Positions 25,127 to 34,333 of a stretch of 35,158 nucleotides of DNA are shown here, piece after piece (within the stretch, counting starts at the first letter, position 1; every line of letters starts with the position of its first letter). Both the position numbers and the translations under genes were made by a program. Source of the DNA: Thiotrichales bacterium (GTDB lineage Bacteria > Pseudomonadota > Gammaproteobacteria > Beggiatoales > Beggiatoaceae); assembly GCA_016744475.1 (NCBI GenBank), contig JADGEH010000047.1, positions 1-35,158 of the forward strand, given 5' to 3'. A model generated the notes under the pieces. It ran no database searches, had not been told where the DNA came from, and was given only the letters and a program-made list of their open reading frames with translations.

Positions 25127-25145
25127 AGTAGTTTTAGTTGACTGA

Positions 25146-25182
25146 AGGGATAACACCGCTTGCTTAGAGCGGTGTTATCCCT
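25146..25182. terminator. Strong hairpin after the YqiJ-like gene
   Basis: Perfect 15-base arms AGGGATAACACCGCT and AGCGGTGTTATCCCT surround a 7-base loop, 20 nt after the stop. No T-run follows, so termination would need Rho or rely on the long stem alone. It may also stop transcription from the opposite side. Confidence 0.6.
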
Positions 25183-25226
25183 CGCATATCACTGATTGAT
25201 GTGGGCTATATTTACCAGATAACGTC

Positions 25227-25388
25227 TAGGTTCTGTTGACATTTGGGGCTGTTTGGATGTTTAGCGCCATTTTTGAGCTGGCAAGGCTTTTTTTTCGTAG
25301 CCATGCATTCCATGGGTAGAAAAAAATAACGCAGTCAGCACAGAAAGGGGGCAAATAGCCGTCAGTATCCAAATGTCAACAGAGCCTA
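25227..25388. mobile_element. MITE with GTTCTGTTGACATTTGG ends, TA-flanked
   Basis: Inverted ends TAGGTTCTGTTGACATTTGG and CCAAATGTCAACAGAGCCTA (one mismatch) enclose about 120 bases with no ORF. Each end borders a TA dinucleotide, the target-site duplication expected of IS630/Tc1-mariner and some IS5-group elements. The transposase is not in this window. Confidence 0.75.
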
Positions 25389-25395
25389 AGGTAAG

Positions 25396-27708
25396 TTAGT
25401 CATTTAGAAAATACAACGTCAGCAAGGTAATGGTGATAAATAAAGGATAGAACACCATGCCAAATTGATTAACTCGTTCCCCCCAAAGTTTATCATTATC
25501 ATCCCCTGCCATTTTCAGTTGCTTAAATACACTGACCAGCATGTTAAACACCGCCAACAAATAGACCATATAGAAAATATATTCAATCAACATCAAGTAA
25601 TCAATTTCAGGCATGGTGGAAGCCATACGAATATGGAATAAAGACGTAGAAAGAATCATATTAATACTGAGCGTCATACGCACCGCAAAACCAGGGCCGG
25701 CTATTGGAATGTAGAATACAAAATAACCTAACATAACGACAAAGATGACAGGTAAAAGGTTTTTCAAAATAAAACTTAAAACATTACGTGAAATTTCAAG
25801 TTCTGCATTGAATTGAGAATATTCAATGCGTTGTTCAGCACCAAACAATTCTGGAATCCCTAGTGTTGAATCAGTTTTGCTACTACTTTGGAAGAAACTA
25901 ATACGATTTAGCTGCCATCCCCCCACATAAAAGACCTTATTGCGCTCAAACTTAGACAATAAGGCATTACTGTCTCCTTCATCTAAATTCATACCCAAGG
26001 TATCGACCACAAAAATCAGATGATCTCGAGTGAGGTTTTTATGTCTGAACTTGATTTGCAGATTTTGTTTATCGAGGGGGTAGTCACTGAAATCAAAATC
26101 CACTTTGAACGGGGTTTTGACCCGATAAGTGCGCGTCATCACGCCTTCTTCTATCGAGGAGGTATGCGCTAATACTTGTTCCATTCTAAGCTTGAGGGGT
26201 TCTGCACTATTAATGAATTCCAATACTTTGTCTTTATAATCCTGTTGAAAGCGGAACCATAAATAAAAGTCTGCGGAATAGCGGGAAGTCATGGCACTCA
26301 GTTCAGTGATTTGGTTGAAATCAAGACCCACGTACACCACTTGTGCTCGGCGCATAAATTTGCCATTAACATAAATAATCTGGTTATCTAAGGCTTCTTG
26401 AAGCAAGTTAGGCACACTGCTCAAATCAGCAATGGGTTGAAATTGTTCTTGTGCAGCGACAGGTTTACCATTTTTGAAAATGCCAATCGGAATACTTTTA
26501 ATCGCATCACCATGACGGTCAAAATAAATCGATCCACTGATGCCGTCCACACTACTTTTTATATCTGCCATTTGCCACAAAGCGCTTTGCACTTGTTTGC
26601 GTTGCTCTGAAGGAGAACCAGAGCTGACCCCTTGTAAGGCTTTAACCACCGTTTGAGTCGCATCGTAATACATGGAAGCCGCGCTACTAGGGGCTTCATG
26701 ATAAGCTTCTAAAAAGGAGTGATAAAAATTCTGCGCCTGCTGTCCGGCAATATCGGGTAAAAAAGGCATGGTGGCTAATACACCATTCGTGTAATACCCA
26801 GGTCTTGCACGTTCTTGAGGAAACTCAGCGAGACGATTGCGAAAACTGGTACTGGCTAAAGAATCTGCGCCGACAGCAGAAATACTTTTGCCTAAACGGC
26901 GCAAACCTACAATGGTTGAAGCTGCTTGAGCAGAATGCGTCGCAATAAACAAGACGCTATCATCTTCACTATCACCATAATATTTAAGCAAGTGATCTAA
27001 AGCATCATCAAAACTTTCAGAATCTTTTTGTTGAAATGTCCAGTGGTGTTTAATGTCTAAACCAATGCTTTTTGCCGTGCGAACAAAATTATCCGCTAAA
27101 GAACTACCAAATACGGTGTCTGTAGAAATCAGCGTCGCATTGCTTTTATTCATCACTTTGTAAATGTAATTAGCCATTAAGGTGGCTTGATCGCTGTTAT
27201 TAAAAGTGACACGAAAATACCAATCATTATCTTGCGTCAAGCTATCAGTGGTAGCCGTACCTGTAATAGCAGGGAGGCCCGCTGCTTTATAAATGGGAGC
27301 CGCAGCCAAAGAAGCACTACTGGTGTAATGTCCAATGACGGCTAATGCATCAGTATGTTTGGCAATTTTTTCTGCATTTTGTGCGGCTAACTCAGGTTTG
27401 TTTTCATCGTCATACACCAATAATTCCACCGGATGCCCATCAATGCCGCCTTGCTGATTAATTTCATCTAAATGCAATTGAATCGCTTGTTCCATGGCTT
27501 TGCCATCGCTGGCATAAGTACCCGTCATAGGGCCCGACACCGCAATATAATAAGGTGTAGCACCATTGGTTAATGTCAGTGTCCCCCAAATACCGACTAA
27601 TGCCAGCAATAATAAGGCTGTCCATCCCCATATCTTATAATTGGGTTTTTCACGCCCCAGCCAGTCTTCACCTTCTTGTTCATCAACAGAATCAGCGTCA
27701 TCACTCAT
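25396..27708 (-). CDS. Periplasmic-binding-domain / pentameric ligand-gated ion channel fusion
   Basis: This is a 770-residue inner-membrane protein. Residues 26-46 are a membrane anchor after an acidic cytoplasmic tail. Residues ~52-425 form a type I periplasmic binding domain of the branched-chain amino-acid receptor class (IAVSGPMTGTYASDGKAMEQ, EINQQGGIDGHPVELLVYDD, AVIGHYTSSASLAAAPIY). Residues ~455-640 match a Cys-loop receptor ligand-binding beta sandwich (ADFYLWFRF, DYPLDKQNLQI). Four transmembrane helices follow at about 643-668 (with a mid-helix Pro at 653), 673-694, 704-728 and 748-768, the pore-domain pattern of pentameric ligand-gated channels. Bacterial channels with such fused domains are known but uncommon. 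It overlaps the upstream OppA-type gene by 8 bases. The ligand is unknown. Confidence 0.88.
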   Translation of the reverse strand: MSDDADSVDEQEGEDWLGREKPNYKIWGWTALLLLALVGIWGTLTLTNGATPYYIAVSGPMTGTYASDGKAMEQAIQLHLDEINQQGGIDGHPVELLVYDDENKPELAAQNAEKIAKHTDALAVIGHYTSSASLAAAPIYKAAGLPAITGTATTDSLTQDNDWYFRVTFNNSDQATLMANYIYKVMNKSNATLISTDTVFGSSLADNFVRTAKSIGLDIKHHWTFQQKDSESFDDALDHLLKYYGDSEDDSVLFIATHSAQAASTIVGLRRLGKSISAVGADSLASTSFRNRLAEFPQERARPGYYTNGVLATMPFLPDIAGQQAQNFYHSFLEAYHEAPSSAASMYYDATQTVVKALQGVSSGSPSEQRKQVQSALWQMADIKSSVDGISGSIYFDRHGDAIKSIPIGIFKNGKPVAAQEQFQPIADLSSVPNLLQEALDNQIIYVNGKFMRRAQVVYVGLDFNQITELSAMTSRYSADFYLWFRFQQDYKDKVLEFINSAEPLKLRMEQVLAHTSSIEEGVMTRTYRVKTPFKVDFDFSDYPLDKQNLQIKFRHKNLTRDHLIFVVDTLGMNLDEGDSNALLSKFERNKVFYVGGWQLNRISFFQSSSKTDSTLGIPELFGAEQRIEYSQFNAELEISRNVLSFILKNLLPVIFVVMLGYFVFYIPIAGPGFAVRMTLSINMILSTSLFHIRMASTMPEIDYLMLIEYIFYMVYLLAVFNMLVSVFKQLKMAGDDNDKLWGERVNQFGMVFYPLFITITLLTLYFLND

Positions 27709-29359
27709 TGTCTAAAGTCCAGTTACGTATTTGTTGCCCACCAAATGCCATTGCATACCAATTTTTAACTCTGGGTTTTACCAGATAGGTGGCAGCTGCA
27801 AAGTACAGCGGTAAAATCACAGTTTCTTCTTGGTTTAAAATGATTTCCGCCATTTCATATAACTTCTCCCTTTGCTTAGGGTCTGCTTCTTGTTGTGCTT
27901 TAGCGGTCAATTCAGCATAACGCTGATTTTTCCAGCGCACAAAATTAGCCCCTTGCTCAGGATGAAAGCCCTCATACAAAAAATTATTAGCGTCAGGATA
28001 ATCCGCACACCAACCCATGCGATACATGTGGGCATCTTTAGGTTCATATAAAGTATCCACATAACTATCAAAATCCAGTTCTCGCACTTCCATATTCACG
28101 TTGACATAGTTTTTCAACATGGTGCGCAAAGCATTAGAAATATCATGATGTGTTTCAGAGGTATTATGCACCAAGACAATATTAGGTAAATCTTTGCCAT
28201 CAGGAAAACCCGCTTCGGTCAACCATTGCTGCGCTTGTTTGGGATTAAACCCGATGCCAATTTCTTTGTCTGGATCAACGGCACCAAATATGGGGGGGCG
28301 GGTAAAGGTGGTGGCGGCTTCGTGCCCATTTTTGAGCACAAAATCAAGTAATAATTGTTTATTAATCGCCGCCACGATAGCTTTACGCACTAGAGGATTA
28401 TCGGTAGGAGCCAAGGTGGTATTAAAACCATAAATCTCAGTACAAAACAAAGGTGCAGTACGTACATCACGACGTAAATAAGGGTCTACTTGCAAACGTG
28501 GCATATCGGCTAAAGGCACCCGCAAATACACCTCGCCCAAAACATCCAATTCTCCCGCTTCAAATAACGTCAACCCTAATGAACTTTCTTGCACAATATA
28601 ATAATGCACTTCTTTAATAGCGACTTTATCTGCTTCAAAGTAATCAGGGTTTTTTTCCAGAATTAAAACATTGCCCTTCACCCATTTTTTCAAACGGTAA
28701 GAACCATTAGTTTGAATACGTTCTGGACGAGTCCAACTATCACCGTATTCTTCAATGACTTTACTAGGTAATGGACGATACACCCATAATCCGGCTAAAG
28801 CAGGAAAATACCCCGCAGGATTTTCTAAATGAAATTCTACAGTGTAATCATCTAAAGCTTTAACCCCTATTTGCTCTGGGTCTTTTAATTCGCCTTTATT
28901 AAAAGGTTCTGCATTTTTTAAGATATATAAAGTATTGGCATAACCCGCTTTGGTATCAGGATGAAGATTGCGGCGAATCGCCCACACCACATCATGTGCG
29001 GTGACGGGGCTTCCATCTGTCCAAGACACATCTTGGCGCAAGTGAAAGACGTACACTGAACCCTGCTGACTGCTTTCCCAATGCGTGGCTAATTCGGGCA
29101 AGACTTCATAGGTTTTTGGATCGAAATCGGTTAAGCCCAAAAACAATTGCTCCGCCAGTTCAATCGCATCAATAAACTGCGTCATGCCGGGATCAAGCGT
29201 GGAAATAGAGCCATCTAGCGGCAAACGCAGATAATCAGAGGGTTTAGGCTGAGATTCCGTGGCTGTTGAAGACGTAGAGTGGGGCGGTTCGCTACAACCG
29301 GATAACAGTGATAGGCCACCTACACACAGTAACGAAGAAATAAAGAGAAAAAAACGCAT
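27701..29359 (-). CDS. OppA/DppA-type peptide-binding lipoprotein (SBP_bac_5)
   Basis: This is a 552-residue extracytoplasmic solute-binding lipoprotein with signal peptide and lipobox LSGC (Cys22). The family pattern follows: LPLDGSISTLDPGMTQFID at the mature start, LATHWESSQQGSVYVFHLRQ, SWTDGSPVTAHDVVWAIRRN and TNGSYRLKKW. Members normally deliver peptides to an ABC permease, but no permease or ATPase genes are near. Instead the stop overlaps the start of the ligand-gated channel fusion by 8 bases, so this protein may present ligand to that channel. It is the first gene of the pair. Confidence 0.92.
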   Translation of the reverse strand: MRFFLFISSLLCVGGLSLLSGCSEPPHSTSSTATESQPKPSDYLRLPLDGSISTLDPGMTQFIDAIELAEQLFLGLTDFDPKTYEVLPELATHWESSQQGSVYVFHLRQDVSWTDGSPVTAHDVVWAIRRNLHPDTKAGYANTLYILKNAEPFNKGELKDPEQIGVKALDDYTVEFHLENPAGYFPALAGLWVYRPLPSKVIEEYGDSWTRPERIQTNGSYRLKKWVKGNVLILEKNPDYFEADKVAIKEVHYYIVQESSLGLTLFEAGELDVLGEVYLRVPLADMPRLQVDPYLRRDVRTAPLFCTEIYGFNTTLAPTDNPLVRKAIVAAINKQLLLDFVLKNGHEAATTFTRPPIFGAVDPDKEIGIGFNPKQAQQWLTEAGFPDGKDLPNIVLVHNTSETHHDISNALRTMLKNYVNVNMEVRELDFDSYVDTLYEPKDAHMYRMGWCADYPDANNFLYEGFHPEQGANFVRWKNQRYAELTAKAQQEADPKQREKLYEMAEIILNQEETVILPLYFAAATYLVKPRVKNWYAMAFGGQQIRNWTLDNE

Positions 29360-29541
29360 GGCTCAAGTTTGCCTAATGTCTGACTTGATGAAAAGAATGG
29401 ACATCCATCACTCACCTTACACATAGCGTGCAGCGAACGAAAACATCACGTTTTCCACACCAATAGTGTGGAGCAATGGCGGTTTTTCGCGGGTTTTATC
29501 CGTTTTAATCGCGTAACGCCAGATAAAGAATTGCGTGTATT
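29360..29541. other. Gap between bactofilin and OppA-type genes
   Basis: No gene. A short palindrome (TCCACAC and GTGTGGA, near 29455-29473) is present. This stretch presumably holds the promoter of the OppA-channel operon. Confidence 0.35.
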
Positions 29542-29985
29542 TTAACTGGAAATAGTCGGTTTGTTATCTATTACGGCATCTTTTTTATCATCAGGAGAGG
29601 GTAAGGCTTTTTGTTTTTTCGCCTGTTCAGAGTCAACATGCACCAAACTACCATTCACCGCTGCCCCCATCGCCATTTCAATCAGAGTGTAATAAACATT
29701 GCCGTTAATCCGGGCATTTAAAGCCAGTTCAATATGCTCACTGGCGTATACATCGCCTTCCACATGCCCATTAAGAATCACATTGGGCACCCGAATTTCA
29801 CCTTCAACCCGCCCCTGCTCACTTAATGTCAATACCGAGGTGCTATCGGCTTCAGCCGTCACATTACCTTTGACGCGCCCGTCAATATGCAAACCACCGC
29901 CAAACACTATATCGCCCAACACTTCCGTTTCTTGACCCACTAATGAATCAATGCGTGTCACACGCTTATTTTTTTTACCAAACAT
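29542..29985 (-). CDS. Bactofilin family cytoskeletal protein
   Basis: This is a 147-residue protein with the bactofilin beta-helix core. A short basic N-terminus (MFGKKNKR) precedes repeated hydrophobic-glycine strands: VLGDIVFGGGLHIDGRVKGN, VLTLSEQGRVEGEIRVPNVI and GHVEGDVYASEHIELALNAR. Bactofilins polymerise without nucleotide and organise cell-shape or polar complexes at the inner membrane. The C-terminal ~25 residues are charged and probably disordered. It lies 51 bp downstream of a secreted proline-rich protein on the same strand, probably in one operon. No M23 peptidase, the usual bactofilin partner, is nearby. Confidence 0.93.
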   Translation of the reverse strand: MFGKKNKRVTRIDSLVGQETEVLGDIVFGGGLHIDGRVKGNVTAEADSTSVLTLSEQGRVEGEIRVPNVILNGHVEGDVYASEHIELALNARINGNVYYTLIEMAMGAAVNGSLVHVDSEQAKKQKALPSPDDKKDAVIDNKPTISS

Positions 29986-30036
29986 AACAAACTCCTGAAA
30001 GAAATTTTTAAGATGATGCGTACTTGCGCCACCAGT

Positions 30037-30738
30037 CTATTTTTTAATCGGTACTAAGCGATCACCAAAGGGCGTTTTGACAATTCGCATACCCGGAGGC
30101 ACATCTTCTGGTTTAATGCGGCTATTCGGCTTAAACGTTTCTCGCGCTCGCGCCTGTGCGGCTTTGTTCGCCTGATTATTTTGAGCAGCGTTCACCACGG
30201 GTATGGTGGCGGGTTTATTCGTCACGGGTTGCCCACGAGTCGCAGCCTTCATAGGCGTGGCTTTACCTAAGACCAGACGCAAAGTCGCTGTTTTACCATC
30301 ATCACTACAACTGACCCCTTTATGACGACGATCTTCACGACAAAGCGATGTGGCGGGATATTCCACCACCGCTTCACGGGGTCTAATTTCCAACAAGCGA
30401 AAACCCTCGATTAAATCAACGGGCGAACTTCCTGATGTCCAATTAATCTTCAATACCTGATTTTTCGGTGTGAGCAAAATAGCTCGAAAATTTTGACCCA
30501 ATTGAGAGGTGCCTTGCAAGCCAAAATCTGTTTGCACACGCGGTTTAGGTGGTTTTTGTATGGGCGGCGACACCGTGCTCTTTTTAGGCGGTGTCGGTGG
30601 TGGTGGAGGCGGTGGCGCTGGTGGTTTTTTACCACGATCTTGATTAAATAAATCAAATGCATAGCTGGCGGGAATCGCGCTAAAACCCATGCATAAGCAC
30701 AGGCTGAATAAAATCACTTTACTCAATGTCTTCACCAT
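30037..30738 (-). CDS. Secreted proline-rich hypothetical protein
   Basis: This is a 233-residue exported protein with a signal peptide (cleavage likely after SYA at about 27). A polyproline stretch (about residues 40-70, rich in PPPPP and KPP) spans the periplasm. The conserved part is a small beta domain (~75-160): FRAILLTPKNQVLKINWTSG, GFRLLEIRPREAVVEYPA. It resembles in layout the regulatory homology region of secretion and pilus proteins such as GspC or PilP, but the similarity is too weak to name. One cysteine pair (SLCREDRR and GVSCSD) could form a disulfide. The rest is Ala/Asn/Lys-rich. It probably heads an operon with bactofilin. Confidence 0.75.
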   Translation of the reverse strand: MVKTLSKVILFSLCLCMGFSAIPASYAFDLFNQDRGKKPPAPPPPPPPTPPKKSTVSPPIQKPPKPRVQTDFGLQGTSQLGQNFRAILLTPKNQVLKINWTSGSSPVDLIEGFRLLEIRPREAVVEYPATSLCREDRRHKGVSCSDDGKTATLRLVLGKATPMKAATRGQPVTNKPATIPVVNAAQNNQANKAAQARARETFKPNSRIKPEDVPPGMRIVKTPFGDRLVPIKK

Positions 30739-30826
30739 TAAAAATCTCTAAATGTTGTTTCAAAAGCGGTGGAATTAGCATTAGATATGACCCCACCGCA
30801 TTGGGGACAAGAATCGTTCTATATTA

Positions 30827-30984
30827 GAGCCTATACGAAAACGGGATAATTGGCTGCAAACCCGCCCTTTTGGTCAGGTTTTCCGCTTTTTCTCGTTACA
30901 CGCCCGCTATTCGCCTCAAAAAACCGAAAAACCTGCCTCAAAATAGCGAATTTTCGCTTCGATTCCCCATCTTCGTATAGGCTC
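30827..30984. mobile_element. GAGCCTATACGAA-type MITE, full copy
   Basis: This 158-base element has ends GAGCCTATACGAA and TTCGTATAGGCTC. It has no ORF and TA at or near each border. It is inverted relative to the copy at 34333-34490, which has the same length. Confidence 0.85.
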
Positions 30985-31367
30985 TTAACCACGATGCTCC
31001 CGTACCACTGAAATATTATCCCTATCTCGGTACTGACCGCAACGCGGTCAAGACTGCATTCCCATGCGGCGCATGGGAACGAGTTAAAGCCCCTCCGTCA
31101 AGGCTGATCGCTGATATGTCTGTTGACGGATAAACCCTCAGTCAGAGCTTACGTATAAATGCTTCTTTACTGGGCGAAGGCAGGCAAAACTATTTTCAGC
31201 ACGGCTATTTTATGCTTATCGCAGGATGTAAACTTAAACGGGTCAGATAACACTCATTCATGAGTTCACTATACGTTATTTGCGTTTAGAACGCATAAAG
31301 GCGGTAGATTCATCGGCTAAATGACACAAATAAAACTTAATAAAACAATGGCATAGGAGATAATTGC
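30985..31367. other. Intergenic region upstream of the TonB receptor gene
   Basis: No gene in ~380 bases. It begins with the 43-base dispersed repeat (30986-31028), followed by two palindromes: TGACCGC/GCGGTCA (31034-31050) and TTCCCATGC/GCATGGGAA (31059-31079). A small TGCGTT/AACGCA stem at 31281-31295 could be an operator for the receptor gene. I looked for a cobalamin-riboswitch signature and did not find one. Confidence 0.55.
30986..31028. repeat. 43-base dispersed repeat, copy 2
   Basis: It repeats the segment at 1912-1954 (TTAACCACGATG ... GTACCACTGAAATATTATCC) with a few base differences. Confidence 0.65.
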
Positions 31368-33320
31368 ATGAGCAAATGGTATCTACTCAGTGGATTTTTG
31401 ATCGCTTCCATCCACTCAGCACTCGCCAACGAGCAAGCGGATGTAAGAGCGTTGTTAAATTTGTCTTTTCAGGATTTATTAGAATTAGATGTCATTTCAG
31501 TCGGAAAAAAACCACAAACCTTGCAAGAAATCCCCGCTGCGGTATTTCTAATGACGCAAAACGATATTCGCCATTCAGGTGCTACCACGATTCCCGACCT
31601 TTTGCGCATGGTACCGGGTATGAATGTGGGACAAATTAATAACCACGCTTGGGGTATTTCTGCTCGCGGAGAAAATGATTATTTCGCTAATAAAATGCTC
31701 GTGATGGTCGATGGACGCAGTGTTCATGTCCGTGAATTTGCCGGCGTTTGGTGGGATCAACTCAATCTGGTGTTAGAAGATATTGATCGCATTGAGGTGA
31801 TTCGAGGCCCCGGCGGTAGCTTGTGGGGGGCTAATGCGATTAATGGCATTATTAATATCATCAGTAAAACAGCGGAAGACACCCAAGGAGGCTTATTGAC
31901 CATCGCCGCAGGCGATGAATTGGAGTATCTCACTACGCTGCGTTTCGGCGGCGAATGGGGGGAAAAAGGCCATTATCGTGTCTCTTTCAAAACTCGCAGT
32001 GAAGAAAACCCGCAGTTTGATAACGCTGATCCCGGTCGCAACACGCAACTGGGTTTTAGGATGGATCAGACTTTATCGGCGGATGACCATTTAAGCGTGC
32101 AAGGTGACTACTTTCGCGGACGCTCACGTAACGTCGATTTTTCTCATTATCCCGCACCGACAGATGATGAAACCTACCACGGTGCGAATGTGATAGCGCA
32201 TTGGACGCATCAACTCGACAATGGCGAATGGCAATTAAAAGGCTATTACGATACCTATCAACGCGACATGATTGCGGTGAAACTCCAGACCCAAGTGTTC
32301 AATTTGGAAGCCCAACATCGTTTTCATCCCACGCCAGATCAAGATGTGGTGTGGGGCGGCAGTTGGCGACATTACCGCAGCCAGGCGGATAATCGTGATC
32401 ATTTTAAATTACTCCCGGCTGATTTTAATGAGGATTTGTTAAGCGTCTTTGTGCAAGATGAAATCACCCTTAATGAGGCTTGGCATTTAACCCTAGGCAG
32501 TAAATTTGAATATGCCGAATCCACGGGTTGGCAATCTCAACCCAGCGCTCGTTTATTATGGACAATCAGTGACAAGCGCAGTTTATGGGCCGCCGTTTCT
32601 CGTGCTGCACGCATCCCTGATTGGGGTTTAGAGCGCATTGCCTTTAAAGGCTATTATCCCGAAAAATACAGCCCACTCCCGATCTATATTCAATTGCAGC
32701 AGCCGCCTCAAGCACTGGATTCTGAAAAGCTTATGGCTTATGAATTAGGCTGGCGAGAAGTCTTTAATGATCAACTCTTTATCGACATTAATTTTTTTGC
32801 GCATGAATACACAGACGTGTTTAACTTGGACAATCAAAGTGTGTCTTTTGAAGACGATGGCCTAGCCTTTTTAGCGCAGTATGCCAACGATCTCGAATGG
32901 GACAGCCATGGTGCGGAATTAGCCGTTAGTTGGCAGCCCAAAACAGAACTACAGTTTCAAGCGGCTTATCACTATATCCATAGAAACATGCCAGACGGCA
33001 CGGCATTAACCGAACCTGAACACTATTTTTCACTACGCGGACAGTGGCAATTTGCCCCCGCTTGGCAACTCAATACTTGGCTGCGACACAATAGCCGCGT
33101 ACCCAATGGCGATCTGACCTTGGGCGAAACGGCGATAGACGAATATGCCGAACTCGATGTAGGTTTGACTTGGCAAGTCGATCAGAACGTAGAACTGTCT
33201 TTCGTCGGACGCAATTTGTTACATCAACAACACGATGAGCATCGCTGGACGGTGCTGACACAACTTTATCTACCTTCTGCGCGTAGTTTTTATGCGCAAA
33301 TGCGCTGGACATTTGAATGA
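31368..33320 (+). CDS. TonB-dependent outer-membrane receptor
   Basis: This is a 650-residue receptor with a signal peptide (cleavage after about residue 20, ALA), a plug domain (SFQDLLELDVISVGKKPQTL, IPAAVFLMTQNDIRHSGA, VDGRSVHV, DIDRIEVIRGPGGSLWGANA) and a C-terminal 22-strand-type barrel ending in the outer-membrane signal YAQMRWTFE. The plug opening LLNLSFQDLLELDV is common in receptors for iron complexes and related ligands, but the ligand cannot be told. A ribosome site AGGAGATAATTGC precedes the ATG. Its stop overlaps the start of holA by 4 bases. That coupling to a replication gene is unusual and probably accidental. Confidence 0.93.
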   Translation: MSKWYLLSGFLIASIHSALANEQADVRALLNLSFQDLLELDVISVGKKPQTLQEIPAAVFLMTQNDIRHSGATTIPDLLRMVPGMNVGQINNHAWGISARGENDYFANKMLVMVDGRSVHVREFAGVWWDQLNLVLEDIDRIEVIRGPGGSLWGANAINGIINIISKTAEDTQGGLLTIAAGDELEYLTTLRFGGEWGEKGHYRVSFKTRSEENPQFDNADPGRNTQLGFRMDQTLSADDHLSVQGDYFRGRSRNVDFSHYPAPTDDETYHGANVIAHWTHQLDNGEWQLKGYYDTYQRDMIAVKLQTQVFNLEAQHRFHPTPDQDVVWGGSWRHYRSQADNRDHFKLLPADFNEDLLSVFVQDEITLNEAWHLTLGSKFEYAESTGWQSQPSARLLWTISDKRSLWAAVSRAARIPDWGLERIAFKGYYPEKYSPLPIYIQLQQPPQALDSEKLMAYELGWREVFNDQLFIDINFFAHEYTDVFNLDNQSVSFEDDGLAFLAQYANDLEWDSHGAELAVSWQPKTELQFQAAYHYIHRNMPDGTALTEPEHYFSLRGQWQFAPAWQLNTWLRHNSRVPNGDLTLGETAIDEYAELDVGLTWQVDQNVELSFVGRNLLHQQHDEHRWTVLTQLYLPSARSFYAQMRWTFE

Positions 33321-34333
33321 AAGTGAAACCTTTACAACTATCAGGACATCTCAAACACGAGGGCTTATCGGTCGTCTATTTCATAGCGGGTGACGAGCCT
33401 TTGCAACAACGCGAATGCTGCGATGTGCTGCGAGCCAAAGCCCGTGCCGAAGGTTTTTCGGAGCGACAGGTGCTAAATGTAGAGGCTCACTTTGATTGGA
33501 ACGAATTGAACCAAGCTGCGGGCAATTTATCCTTGTTTGCCACCCAACGTTTGTTGGAATTGCGCCTGCATGATAAGGAATTTGGCAAACAAGGCAGTCA
33601 AGCACTGCTGCATTATTTACAATCCCCACCGCCCGACACCCTCTTACTCATCACCGCCTCACGCCCCACCGCCGCCGCACAAAAAACCAAGTGGTTTCAA
33701 GCCTTAGATAAATCCGGTGTGATTGTCTTGGTGTATCCCGTGGACATGGCTCAATTACCGAGTTGGATTGCGGTTCGTTTGCGCGAGCAACACTTGCAAG
33801 CCAGCTCAGAAGCAGTGGCTTTAATCGCTGAACGTTCAGAAGGGCATTTACTCGCAGCGGCACAAGACATTGAAAAACTTAAATTACTCTATCCTGATAC
33901 CCGTTTAGAACTGGAGCACGTTTTAGAAGCCGTCACTGACAGTGCGCGTTTTGAAGTGTTTGGTTGGTTAGATACCGTGCTCAGCGGCGATGCGGCACGT
34001 TTAGTCCGCCAGCTTGAACGCCTGCGTAGCGAAGGGGTCGAAGTGGTGCTGATTGCCAGCCTTTTAATGCGAGAAGTTCACACCTTGTATCACCTCACCC
34101 AAGCCCAGCAACAAGGACAACAGTTAGAGAAATTATTTTTCCAATACAAAGTGTGGAAAAACCGCCAAGCTTTAATGAAAAAAGCCTTGCAACGCCATTC
34201 CTGCTCACATCTGATGCACTTACTCCGTGATGCCGTGCGCTTAGAAAAAATCGTCAAAGGCGCACTCCCTGGCGATGCGTGGCAAGTCACGCGGAATTTA
34301 GGTTTACACATCGCAGGTGTCAAGACGCTTTAG
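33317..34333 (+). CDS. holA: DNA polymerase III delta subunit
   Basis: This is the 338-residue clamp-loader wrench subunit that opens the beta sliding clamp during chromosome replication. The normal length and typical segments are present: the opening LSVVYFIAGDEPLQQRECCD, GNLSLFATQRLLELRLHD, LQASSEAVALIAERSEGHL and ARFEVFGWLDTVLSGDAARL. The start overlaps the TonB-receptor stop by 4 bases. The TAG stop is formed from a TA target site plus the first base of the MITE at 34333, like glyA. In many relatives holA follows lptE and leuS, so its context here is rearranged. Confidence 0.95.
   Translation: MKVKPLQLSGHLKHEGLSVVYFIAGDEPLQQRECCDVLRAKARAEGFSERQVLNVEAHFDWNELNQAAGNLSLFATQRLLELRLHDKEFGKQGSQALLHYLQSPPPDTLLLITASRPTAAAQKTKWFQALDKSGVIVLVYPVDMAQLPSWIAVRLREQHLQASSEAVALIAERSEGHLLAAAQDIEKLKLLYPDTRLELEHVLEAVTDSARFEVFGWLDTVLSGDAARLVRQLERLRSEGVEVVLIASLLMREVHTLYHLTQAQQQGQQLEKLFFQYKVWKNRQALMKKALQRHSCSHLMHLLRDAVRLEKIVKGALPGDAWQVTRNLGLHIAGVKTL

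Noticed and set aside
30985-31367. Cobalamin riboswitch upstream of the TonB receptor
   Set aside because: I looked for the conserved riboswitch core and did not find it; only short palindromes and a dispersed repeat are present.
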